Below, one piece after another: positions 23,455 through 30,725 of a stretch of DNA of 34,796 nt. The position numbers and the translations under genes are program-made. Each line of letters opens with the position of its first letter. The stretch's first letter is position 1. The stretch comes from an uncultured Deinococcota bacterium (GTDB taxonomy: Bacteria; Deinococcota; Deinococci; Deinococcales; Trueperaceae), in assembly GCA_947311535.1 (NCBI GenBank), contig CAMZLP010000168.1, forward strand, positions 1 through 34,796, given 5' to 3'. The notes beneath the pieces were generated by a model. It worked only from the letters and a program-made list of their open reading frames with translations, was not told the DNA's origin and made no database searches.

Positions 23455-24027
23455 CTAGCCTTGCATGCTTTGTTTTACAAAATTATCAGGAAAGCCATGA
23501 GAACTAAAATAGTAAAGTGCAAGGTCAGATACGTTAGCCAAGCCAAGTTTGGAATATATTTCAGAAAGATAATTTCGCAAGGTAGTTGGGCTAATATGCA
23601 TCATTTTTGCTACTTGCTTTCTATCACTGTTTAAAGCACAGAGTTGGAGGGCTTTTCGCTCAGTTTTGCTAAGGGCTGACTCATACTTAGGTATTTTCTG
23701 GTAACCATTTTCCACAGCGACCATTTGAACAGCTAGTTTAATATCATCAAGGCCTATTGGCTTAGCCATTAAAACCATGGGCTTTAAATCTGACAAGTCT
23801 AAGTGGTACTCGCCACATTGGTTGTCGGTAATAATAATTGTTCTATTATTATTAATTTGAGCAAAAACCGAAAAAGCATAGCCCCATGGCGCATCTAAAA
23901 TTATATCTATTTGGGCTTGCTTGCTCAGCTCTAAAGTATCTAAGTAAGATTTTAGTAATTCGGCAAAAAACTTATTTCCACTATATATAGTTATATTGTT
24001 GTTGGTTTCATGATTTCCCAAAATCAT
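23455..24027 (-). CDS. LuxR/NarL-type transcription factor with degenerate receiver domain
   Basis: The 190-residue protein has a receiver-like N-terminal domain (about 10-115) and a LuxR-type helix-turn-helix at about 123-175 (LSKTERKALQLCALNSDRKQ, then the recognition helix SPTTLRNYLSEIYSKLGL). The receiver is atypical. The acidic pair expected after the first strand is replaced by YSGN, although an Asp after strand three (IILDAPWG) and the Lys-Pro of strand five (MAKPIG) remain. It is likely phosphorylation-independent and may sense a ligand or act constitutively. No histidine kinase is nearby, so it is an orphan. GAGGAGG stands directly before the ATG. It lies upstream of and in the same direction as the peptide/peptidase/ABC module, and is the best local candidate for its regulator. 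Confidence 0.8.
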   Translation of the reverse strand: MILGNHETNNNITIYSGNKFFAELLKSYLDTLELSKQAQIDIILDAPWGYAFSVFAQINNNRTIIITDNQCGEYHLDLSDLKPMVLMAKPIGLDDIKLAVQMVAVENGYQKIPKYESALSKTERKALQLCALNSDRKQVAKMMHISPTTLRNYLSEIYSKLGLANVSDLALYYFSSHGFPDNFVKQSMQG

Positions 24028-24099
24028 ACTCCTCCTCTCATTTTATTAAAGCCATTATACCCCCCCCTAAATTAAAACTCAATGAGAGTAAATGTATAT

Positions 24100-24120
24100 A
24101 GTACAATCAATTGTTGTACT
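24100..24120. promoter_or_regulatory. Inverted repeat AGTACAA-N7-TTGTACT upstream of the LuxR-type gene
   Basis: The perfect 7-base arms at 24100-24106 and 24114-24120 lie 73 bases upstream of the LuxR-type start codon, in the 123-base gap after the BKACE gene. They share the AGTAC/GTACT half-sites with the palindrome in the peptide-operon promoter (23117-23131). Half-site centres are 16 bases apart here and 6 there, a difference of about one helical turn. Autoregulation is possible. Confidence 0.45.
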
Positions 24121-24150
24121 GTGCACAAAATAAGTTATTTTTACGCTCAT

Positions 24151-25089
24151 CTAAAACCCGACGTTATTCTGCCCCTTAAGCTCGAGCATAGCCCTAACAT
24201 CATCAGGGCTAGCCACTTGCAAACCTAAACCTTCGATAAGAGCCCTTATTTTAGTCACAAGCTCAGCATTATCTTTAGCCAGTTTAGCTTTAGCGATATA
24301 AAGATTATCTTCTAAGCCCACCCGAACATTGCCACCCATACTAGCAGCCTGAGTTGTAAAAGGAATTTGGGCGCGCCCTGCTGCCAAAACTGACCAATAG
24401 TAGTCATTGCCAAAGAGCTTGTCGGCAGTTTGCTTCATAAACATTAAGTTTTCAGGATCGGCACCAATAGCACCCAAAACCCCAAATATTGTTTGGATGA
24501 AAAATGGCGGTTTTATCCAACCCATATCAATAACATGAGCCAAGTTATATAAATGCCCAACGTCATAGCACTCGAGCTCAAAACGCACGCCGTGCTCTTT
24601 ACCTAGTCGTTCAGAAATATATTTTATATCAGCAAAAGTGTTTCTAAATATAAAATCTGACGAGGCTTCTAAAAATGGCTTTTCCCAGTCGAATTTCCAA
24701 GTTTTATATTTACTTGCTAGCGGATACAGAGCAAAATTCATAGAGCCCATATTGAGCGAGGTCATCTCTGGTTTAAAACGCAATGGGGCTTCTAGGCGTT
24801 GTTCTACGGTCATATTAAGCCCACCGCCGGTAGTCATATTGATAATTGCGTCAGTCTCTTCTTTTATAGGTAGCAAAAACTGCTTATATATTTCTGGGTC
24901 ACCAGTTGGCATGCCATTTTGGGGCTTACGAGCGTGCAAATGGATAATTGATGCCCCCGCTTTAACCGAATCAATAGCTTGCCTTGCTATTTGCTTAGGC
25001 GTATACGGCAAAGCATCTGACATGGTTGGTGTATGAATGCCTCCAGTTATTGCAGCTGTTATGATTACTTTCTTTTGCTTTTTTGCCAT
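24151..25089 (-). CDS. Beta-keto acid cleavage enzyme (BKACE, DUF849)
   Basis: A 312-residue TIM-barrel enzyme of the DUF849/Kce family, which cleaves beta-keto acids with acetyl-CoA to give acetoacetate plus a CoA ester; 3-keto-5-aminohexanoate cleavage in lysine fermentation is the founding case. It starts VIITAAITGGIHTPTMSDALPYTP, with the zinc-site HLHAR at residues 50-54 (His50 and His52). INMTTGGG near 84-91 and RFELECYDVGHLYNLAHV near 168-185 follow, with the substrate-side residues of the family. The late block ASMGGNVRVGLEDNLYIAKAKLA supplies the conserved Glu of GxEDN. Family members differ widely in substrate, so the keto acid is unknown. AAAGGA lies 6-7 bases before the ATG; the 2H phosphoesterase gene ends 17 bases upstream, probably in one transcript. 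Confidence 0.93.
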   Translation of the reverse strand: MAKKQKKVIITAAITGGIHTPTMSDALPYTPKQIARQAIDSVKAGASIIHLHARKPQNGMPTGDPEIYKQFLLPIKEETDAIINMTTGGGLNMTVEQRLEAPLRFKPEMTSLNMGSMNFALYPLASKYKTWKFDWEKPFLEASSDFIFRNTFADIKYISERLGKEHGVRFELECYDVGHLYNLAHVIDMGWIKPPFFIQTIFGVLGAIGADPENLMFMKQTADKLFGNDYYWSVLAAGRAQIPFTTQAASMGGNVRVGLEDNLYIAKAKLAKDNAELVTKIRALIEGLGLQVASPDDVRAMLELKGQNNVGF

Positions 25090-25106
25090 TATTTATCCTT
25101 TCTGAA

Positions 25107-25646
25107 TTACATTAGAAATTTAATACTAAAAATCTCTTTAGCTTTTTCTGGAGTTACATAGACAATGCCGATTTCTTGTAATTTAATTTTTATAGGCAAG
25201 TCAATATTTTGAACCTTAAGTAAAATTATATTAAAGTCTTTTTGAGATAAGCCATAAGCAATAGTGCAGTGTGGAATCCAATTTTGAGTATTGTAATAGG
25301 CTTGCAAATATTTTTTATGTGGTTTAAATTTTTTATGGAATTTGGCATGGGTTTTGAGTAAAGATTTGGTTACTTTTGGTCCTAAGAAGATTGCTTCTCG
25401 ATTAGGAAAGAAGCCAATATAATTAAGGCTAAGCTCAAAGGCTTCTAAATCTTTAGTAAAATCTTTTATTTGTGTTTTCATGAGCTTTATATCTAAGTCT
25501 TCAAAGTCGTAAACAGCTAGTGAAATATGTGGTCTGTAACCGATAAAGCTCGAGCCTACCGTAATCGACTCTTTTAAATATTGCCAAATCTCTGCTATTC
25601 TGGCTTCTGACTCTTTGTCAAGATAGAACTCTATTGCATAAGGCAT
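25107..25646 (-). CDS. 2'-5' RNA ligase / 2H phosphoesterase family protein
   Basis: A 179-residue cytoplasmic protein of the 2H superfamily. The two catalytic His-x-Ser/Thr motifs are present: RPHISLAVY with His40 and Ser42, and IPHCTIAYG with His126 and Thr128. Spacing and overall length fit the bacterial LigT/YjcG-like group, which acts on 2'-5' linked or 2',3'-cyclic nucleotides. The exact reaction is not predictable; many bacterial members have no known physiological role. It is followed in 17 bases by the BKACE gene, an association that gives no obvious functional clue. There is no clear ribosome site beyond a weak AAATTG before the ATG. Confidence 0.88.
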   Translation of the reverse strand: MPYAIEFYLDKESEARIAEIWQYLKESITVGSSFIGYRPHISLAVYDFEDLDIKLMKTQIKDFTKDLEAFELSLNYIGFFPNREAIFLGPKVTKSLLKTHAKFHKKFKPHKKYLQAYYNTQNWIPHCTIAYGLSQKDFNIILLKVQNIDLPIKIKLQEIGIVYVTPEKAKEIFSIKFLM

Positions 25647-25669
25647 AAAACAATTTATACCATAATAAA

Positions 25670-25700
25670 AAAATTCCTAGCACGGTCTACTAGGAATTTT
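25670..25700. terminator. Bidirectional terminator after the beta-helix gene
   Basis: AAAATTCCTAG (25670-25680) and CTAGGAATTTT (25690-25700) are perfect reverse complements with a 9-base loop. On the minus strand the stem is followed by a T-run (TTTTTTATTATGG) and lies 20 bases after the beta-helix stop codon, a clear intrinsic terminator. Confidence 0.9.
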
Positions 25701-25719
25701 GAATACGAAAGTTTTGTGC

Positions 25720-27105
25720 TTATTCTTCTAAATACACGTTTCCATCAATATTGTCAACAACAATATTTTCTTGTAGATTAACCTTTGCAGTAGCTGCCGA
25801 AATAACACCCCAACGCTCATTGGCACGAATCTCATTTTTTAACACATTCAATTTAGAATACTCAGCTGCCGAAATACCATTTACATTATTTGCAATAATA
25901 TGGTTTCCTACTACTCTTGCATAAGCACTATTCCAAATCGAAATACCATTTTGAAAGTTCTTAGAAACAAAGTTATTTTCTATTCTAGTTTTAACTGTAC
26001 CTTCAATTACTATACCATCAGTCCCATTAGCTTCAATACTATTTTCAATTAGGTCGCCAGTTGCTTCTTCCCAAAGAGCTACCCCAGCTGCGGTATTAAA
26101 CCTAATATCATTTTTAGAAATAAATGGATTGGCAGTACCACCAATAGAAATACCATTGATGCCATTATTTTCAATTTGATTACTTATTGCTGAACCAGTT
26201 GAGCTGCCCCAGTAGCTAATGCCATTTTGAGTATTAGACTTAATAACATTAAAGTCAATCTTTGGATGATTTCCAGCTGCCAAGAAAATACCATCTTGAC
26301 CATTTGCCTCGATTGCATTTTTAATAATACGGCCAGATGAGTCACCCCATAAGGCAATACCATGTCCACCATTAGCAGTAATAGTATTGGTATCTAAACG
26401 AGGGTTAGCTTGGTCTGCCACTAAAATACCGTGTTCACTATTATTTTTAATGACATTATTGCTAGCTCTACCTGAAGCATTGCCCCAATAAACTAAACCA
26501 CTAGACATATTATTTACAAAGCTATTCTCATCAATATCCATCTTGCTTTCAACACCAATTGATGCACCATGCAAAGAATTATTTTCAAATATATTATAGT
26601 TAATTTTACCAGTCGTTGTACCTAATATTAATAGCCCAACTCCGCCTACATTCATTTCAGGGTTCCAAACGCCACCACTAAAACGGCTTTGGCGAATTAT
26701 GACACTGCCACCATCAATTTGCAGGGCATTGCCGTAGTTATTACCACTATGAATTATACTTACGCCTTTTAACTCAAATTGACCATCACTAGCAAACTGC
26801 ACAACATTACCAGCAAGGCTAGAAGTAATTATAGTTTTATCCATACCAGCACCAACAATTTTTACGCTATTTGTTAATACTAATGGTGCATTTAATTCAT
26901 AAACACCTTCACCCAAATAGATAGTACCGCCTAAGACCGCTCTGTTCATTAGGTCTTCGGCAGTTAGCACATCTACTGCTCTATTAGCTAAAGGATTTTG
27001 GCTAGCCGGAGCTAGATTAATGGTTTCTGGAGTAGTTTCAAAGCTTCTTTGAGCTAGGCTCGAGCCTAGTGTAGTTAATAAAAGTAAAAATAAGATTCGT
27101 TTCAT
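25720..27105 (-). CDS. Exported parallel beta-helix repeat protein
   Basis: A 461-residue secreted protein with a signal peptide (residues 1-18, MKRILFLLLLTTLGSSLA before Gln). A pectate-lyase-like start (GGTIYLGEGVYELNAPLVL...VKIVGAGMDKTII, about 59-93) is followed by about 14 parallel beta-helix coils from 110 to 455. From about residue 200 two coil types alternate, one with a G(I/L)..WG.(S/A)(S/A)G turn and one with GI.(V/I)...A.P, giving a repeat of about 46 residues. Right-handed helices of this kind are found in polysaccharide lyases, NosD-like periplasmic proteins and surface proteins. No catalytic set is apparent, so binding or structural roles are as likely as carbohydrate cleavage. 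The ATG has TAAGGAG upstream with normal spacing. It is the last gene before the terminator at 25670. Confidence 0.85.
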   Translation of the reverse strand: MKRILFLLLLTTLGSSLAQRSFETTPETINLAPASQNPLANRAVDVLTAEDLMNRAVLGGTIYLGEGVYELNAPLVLTNSVKIVGAGMDKTIITSSLAGNVVQFASDGQFELKGVSIIHSGNNYGNALQIDGGSVIIRQSRFSGGVWNPEMNVGGVGLLILGTTTGKINYNIFENNSLHGASIGVESKMDIDENSFVNNMSSGLVYWGNASGRASNNVIKNNSEHGILVADQANPRLDTNTITANGGHGIALWGDSSGRIIKNAIEANGQDGIFLAAGNHPKIDFNVIKSNTQNGISYWGSSTGSAISNQIENNGINGISIGGTANPFISKNDIRFNTAAGVALWEEATGDLIENSIEANGTDGIVIEGTVKTRIENNFVSKNFQNGISIWNSAYARVVGNHIIANNVNGISAAEYSKLNVLKNEIRANERWGVISAATAKVNLQENIVVDNIDGNVYLEE

Positions 27106-27253
27106 ATTTTCTCCTTAAGCTCGTTTGAGCAAAACTTGTCAGTTTGAGAAATAACCCCCATAACTGTATAAACATCATTATGCAAGCTATATTTAGTTTT
27201 TTCAGTGACAAATAGCGTTTTTAGCTTTTAAGAAAGAAAAATAAAGAAAAAAC

Positions 27254-28030
27254 CTAATCCTCAATGATAGCAACCGCCCTAGTCCAACCTGCTGAAGCCC
27301 CCTTTATTTTAACTGGAAAACAAGAAAGTATAAATCCGCTATCAGGCAAGCTCTCTAAATTTGATAGCTTTTCTATATGGCAATAGCCAATTTCCATAGC
27401 AGCCCTATGACCTTCCCAAATTATGCTAGCATCTTTAGTTTCAGCATATTTTTGAGCAGTATATATAAATGGAGCATCCCAACTCCAAGCGTCTGTTCCG
27501 GTTATCCGCACGCCATGCTCGAGCAAATACAAAGTAGCCTCTTTACCTATACCGCAACCCTTTGCCAAATAATTAGGCTGGCCATAAGCAGCACCTGCTG
27601 ATGTATTAACTACTACAATATCTAGTGGTTGCAATTCATGCCCGATACGCTCTAATTCATCTTTTATGTCTTGGGCGCTTACTACATAGCCATCTTCAAA
27701 ATGTCGAAAGTCTAATTTAACTCCTCGATTAAAACACCATTCCAACGGCACTTCATCAATAGTAATTGCCCTCTCACCATTATTCATTGTCGAATGAAAA
27801 TGATAAGGAGCATCTAAATGTGTACCATTATGGGTAAAGAGTGAAACCTGCTCAATAGCCCAAGCCTCCCCTCCAGGTAGCTCTTCCTCTGATAATCCAG
27901 GGAAAAACGGTAACAACTGCCCCACTGTTTGCTTGTGGCTCATGTAGTTAATTTTCAAATCCATAACTGGTGGATCTGCTGGAACATCGTTTTCTATTGC
28001 TACTGATATATCAATTATCTTTCTTGCCAT
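27254..28030 (-). CDS. Cyclase family protein (kynurenine formamidase-like metal hydrolase)
   Basis: A 258-residue enzyme of the cyclase/formamidase family (swivelling beta/alpha/beta fold, usually cytoplasmic, zinc or manganese dependent). The metal motif HxGTHxDxPxH is intact: THNGTHLDAPYHF with His67, His71, Asp73 and His77. Other conserved parts are the N-terminal DISVAIENDVPADPP, the GTDAWSWDAPF stretch and the late EGHRAAMEIGYCHIEKL, which carries the catalytic His and Glu. Known relatives open N-formylkynurenine, isatin or other amide and lactam rings. Here it follows a CMD/AhpD-like gene and a TRAP transporter in the same direction, suggesting that an imported ring compound or amide is the substrate; this is inference. 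GGAG (within AAAAAGGAGAAAAAA) precedes the ATG. Confidence 0.9.
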   Translation of the reverse strand: MARKIIDISVAIENDVPADPPVMDLKINYMSHKQTVGQLLPFFPGLSEEELPGGEAWAIEQVSLFTHNGTHLDAPYHFHSTMNNGERAITIDEVPLEWCFNRGVKLDFRHFEDGYVVSAQDIKDELERIGHELQPLDIVVVNTSAGAAYGQPNYLAKGCGIGKEATLYLLEHGVRITGTDAWSWDAPFIYTAQKYAETKDASIIWEGHRAAMEIGYCHIEKLSNLESLPDSGFILSCFPVKIKGASAGWTRAVAIIED

Positions 28031-28087
28031 TTTTTTCTCCTTTTTTCATAAGATTGCCAAACTATTAGTTATTCAATCTAATCTATT

Positions 28088-28667
28088 TTACCCGTGCTTA
28101 CCAATATCCCAATCAGATAATGTCTTTTTTTCATTCTCTAATGGTAGTTCTTCTAAGCTTGTCGCAATAGTATCATTCCAGCGATTCAGAAATCCATATA
28201 AAGATATAACTGCCATTATTTCTACAATCTGCTCATTGTCAAAATACTTTTTCAAATCTTCAAAATCTTTATCACTTACCGCGTTAGGAATGCTAGCAAC
28301 TCCAAAAAGCCAGTTTCAAAGCGGCGCGTTCAGCATCATCAAATATTTCAGAGTTTTGATAACTAAAGATTTCACTTAACTTTTTATCTAAACCCAAACT
28401 ATGAGCTTTGTGGGCAGTATGGACTTGGCAATATCTACAAATTGCCGCACTACTGACGGCATTGGCCACTAAGACTTTAAGTTCCATTGATACTTGGTCG
28501 GGCTTTAAAATTGTCATAGCCATTGTTGCAAAAGTTTTTAAAAGCTCTGGTTTATAAGCCATAGTGAGCATACTGTTTGGTAAAAACCCCATTAAAGTTT
28601 CAACTTGTCTAAATATGGGTTCTAATTCAGCGATTCCACTGCGTTTTTTGGGTTCTATCCAAGCCAT
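28088..28667 (-). pseudogene. Carboxymuconolactone decarboxylase / AhpD-like protein, frameshifted
   Basis: The first 124 codons run from the ATG at 28667 to a TAG at 28293. They have the CMD/AhpD hallmark CRYCQVH (Cys77, Cys80, His83) in AAICRYCQVHTAHKAHSLGL, the redox site of alkylhydroperoxidase-like enzymes. The sequence breaks at a run of five T (plus-strand A5 at 28304-28308). With one base fewer, translation continues in frame as LAFGVASIPNAVSDKDFED and then IMAVISLYGFLNRWNDTIATSLEELPL, ending at 28088. The rebuilt protein has about 192 residues, normal for peroxidase-related members. An indel in a homopolymer may be a real mutation, programmed slippage, or a sequencing or assembly error. 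The gene starts 12 bases after DctM in a TRAP operon. Confidence 0.85.
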
Positions 28668-28679
28668 TTAATTCTCCCT

Positions 28680-29984
28680 TTAGATCAAAGCCAAACTCAA
28701 GTACGGCAGAGCTATAATTATTATTAAAACCAACAGCATAATAAATGCAAAAGGCAGTGCTCCTGCAAAAATATCATTCAGGCTTATGCTCTGGTCATCT
28801 AAGCTGCCTTTAATCACATAAACAGCAATACCCAAAGGTGGCGTAAGCAAGCCAATTTCAATTGCAATAATTGTAATAATACCAAACCAAACTAAGTTAA
28901 TGCCAAACTGAATGGCAATAGGTAAAACTAGCGGTAACAGCACCAGCATAATAGACGAAGAATCTAAAATTGTGCCCATAATAATGGTAATAAGCACATA
29001 AATAGCAATAAAACCATAAATACCCAAATGAGCATTAGTGACCCAAGTGCCTACAAAATTAGGTACCCCACTAAGAGCAAGCATGCGGCTATACATACTT
29101 GCTGAAATAATCAAAAAACAAATTGATGCGGTAATATGGCCTGTTTCTACAGCTACTTTCCATAAGGCTTTTAATGGCAAGCGTCTTTTGGCAAGAGCAA
29201 TTGCAATCGCTGCAAATGCTCCAATTGCACCAGCTTCAGTTGGGGTAAAAAACCCGCCATATATGCCACCCAAAACTAAAACTATTAATAAAACTATAGG
29301 GAATAATTTTGAAACAGCAGCTTTTGGGCCTATATGCTCAGTAGCTGCTTTTAGGTTTTTACCAACAAAACTTGGCCAAAAATAGGCCATTACAATAGTT
29401 GCCAAAGCATAGGCAACTGACAGCAATATTCCAGGCAATATGCCTGCTAAAAATAATGAACCAACAGATACCTCGGATAAAACACCGTATAAAATAAGCA
29501 ACAAACTGGGCGGAATTAGCATACCTAAAACCGAACTGCCAGCCACAATCCCAACTGCAAAACGTGGCTCATAGCCACTGCGCCGCATTTCTGGCACGGC
29601 AATTCGGGTAAATATTGCAGCTGAAGCAATAGAAATACCAGTAATAGCTGCAAATATGGCATTTGCAAAAACTGTAGCTACACCAAGCCCGCCTTTTATT
29701 TTGCCAAAAGTTTGGCTAGCAACGTCAAAAGCATCTCGGCCTAAGCCTGCCTCACTAACTACTAAACCCATAAGCACAAATAGTGGTACTACCCCAAAAA
29801 TATAGCTAGAAATGCTTTCTTCGGCAGCAATTGCAATAAGTTTACTGGCCAAGCCTGACGAACCGCGTATCATCCAAACCCCAACAAATGAACTAATCGC
29901 TAAGGCAATTGGCACATGTAAACCAGAGTAAATTAGCAGAAGCATTAAACCTAAAGAAATAAAGCCAATTTCAAGACCGCTCAT
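28680..29984 (-). CDS. dctM: TRAP transporter large permease subunit
   Basis: The 434-residue protein is the large (12-helix class) membrane subunit of a tripartite ATP-independent periplasmic transporter, which uses the sodium gradient to import organic acids. Family marks are the N-terminal HVPIALAISSFVGVWMI, VPLFVLMGLVVSEAGLGRDAFD (about 66-87), the core SIASAAIFTRIAVPEMRRSGY with GSSVLGMLIPPSLLLILYG near 150-170, and the late GLLTPPLGIAVYVI. The PPS and TPP helix breaks lie near the substrate/Na+ path in solved TRAP structures. Its ATG overlaps the DctQ stop codon by 4 bases (ATGA). Downstream are the frameshifted CMD gene (12 bases) and the cyclase gene. Confidence 0.95.
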   Translation of the reverse strand: MSGLEIGFISLGLMLLLIYSGLHVPIALAISSFVGVWMIRGSSGLASKLIAIAAEESISSYIFGVVPLFVLMGLVVSEAGLGRDAFDVASQTFGKIKGGLGVATVFANAIFAAITGISIASAAIFTRIAVPEMRRSGYEPRFAVGIVAGSSVLGMLIPPSLLLILYGVLSEVSVGSLFLAGILPGILLSVAYALATIVMAYFWPSFVGKNLKAATEHIGPKAAVSKLFPIVLLIVLVLGGIYGGFFTPTEAGAIGAFAAIAIALAKRRLPLKALWKVAVETGHITASICFLIISASMYSRMLALSGVPNFVGTWVTNAHLGIYGFIAIYVLITIIMGTILDSSSIMLVLLPLVLPIAIQFGINLVWFGIITIIAIEIGLLTPPLGIAVYVIKGSLDDQSISLNDIFAGALPFAFIMLLVLIIIIALPYLSLALI

Positions 29985-30526
29985 TTTGAGCTCCCAAAAA
30001 GCTTAATTAAGCCTTTAATAGCATTGATTGCAAATTGAATAGCGATAGCTAATGAACCAATTATAATGATTAGTTTTATTGGCCAAGTAGGGGCGGTAAA
30101 ATGACCTATTGCACCTACAAATTCTTGGCGTTCTATTGATTTTAAAAGTTTTGGATAGCTAGCTTTAGCTATAATCAGCATAATATATAGCCCAGCTATT
30201 GAAAAGACAAGCTCCAAAAAATACTTAAACTTAGGAGCACGTTTCTCTAGTAGGGTAAATAGCATGTCAGAACGAGTTATTCTATTTGCTCGCAAAGTAC
30301 TACTTAGTTGCAAAAATACTATAGCTACAATAGATAGGCTAACCATCTCAGGCACACCAGCTATCGGGTGAGAAAAGAATGCCCTGCCTATTACATCAGC
30401 AGTGATTAAGAGCATGAGTAGCAAAATCCAAACTGTTGCTAAAAAATTGAGCATTTCACTAAAATAATTAAATATCTTTTCAATAAGGCTAAAAAACTCT
30501 TGCTTTTGTGGATGGTTTTTAATCAT
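29981..30526 (-). CDS. dctQ: TRAP transporter small permease subunit
   Basis: A 181-residue protein with four membrane helices (about 27-49, 61-78, 101-122 and 144-166), the layout of the DctQ small subunit that scaffolds DctM. The GRAFFSHPIAGVPEMVSLSIVAIVFLQL segment (starting about residue 48) is a family hallmark, followed by the RANRITRSDMLFTLL cytoplasmic loop. It overlaps DctM by 4 bases. There is no clear Shine-Dalgarno sequence before the ATG. It lies 199 bases downstream of the binding-protein gene across a hairpin and a tandem repeat. Confidence 0.92.
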   Translation of the reverse strand: MIKNHPQKQEFFSLIEKIFNYFSEMLNFLATVWILLLMLLITADVIGRAFFSHPIAGVPEMVSLSIVAIVFLQLSSTLRANRITRSDMLFTLLEKRAPKFKYFLELVFSIAGLYIMLIIAKASYPKLLKSIERQEFVGAIGHFTAPTWPIKLIIIIGSLAIAIQFAINAIKGLIKLFGSSK

Positions 30527-30587
30527 AGTTTGCTACCAATCTCAATCTTATTATCTAAAATTATAGAAAGCCTTAATAGCTTTCAAA

Positions 30588-30655
30588 ATAATCTAAAATA
30601 GTTCTCAAATCATAAATCAATATAATCTAAAATAGTTCTCAAATCATAAATCAAT
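30588..30655. repeat. Perfect 34-bp tandem duplication between dctP and dctQ
   Basis: Two identical 34-base units, 30588-30621 and 30622-30655, lie head to tail and begin ATAATCTAAAATAG. Identity over all 34 bases indicates a recent slippage or duplication event, or maintained function. A related TATCTAAAAT string occurs just upstream near 30552, and a small hairpin GAAAGC/GCTTTC at 30566-30584. Confidence 0.9.
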
Positions 30656-30659
30656 GTAA

Positions 30660-30686
30660 TTTGGGCAGGGTTAAACCCTGCCCAAA
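30660..30686 (-). terminator. Perfect 13-bp hairpin after dctP (partial terminator or stabiliser)
   Basis: TTTGGGCAGGGTT (30660-30672) and AACCCTGCCCAAA (30674-30686) are perfect reverse complements around one central base. On the minus strand it lies about 40 bases after the dctP stop codon, and no strong T-run follows. It probably protects the binding-protein mRNA and limits read-through into dctQM. Confidence 0.75.
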
Positions 30687-30725
30687 GAGTTAATCTTTTA
30701 TTTTACAAAGCAACAGACAAGTCTT

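Noticed and set aside
24060-24067. Run of eight C upstream of the LuxR-type gene as a phase-variation tract
   Set aside because: It lies in a gap, not in a coding frame, and not at a spot that would change a recognisable promoter spacer; possible but unsupported.
30588-30655. CRISPR array
   Set aside because: There are only two units, directly adjacent with no spacer between them, and no cas genes.
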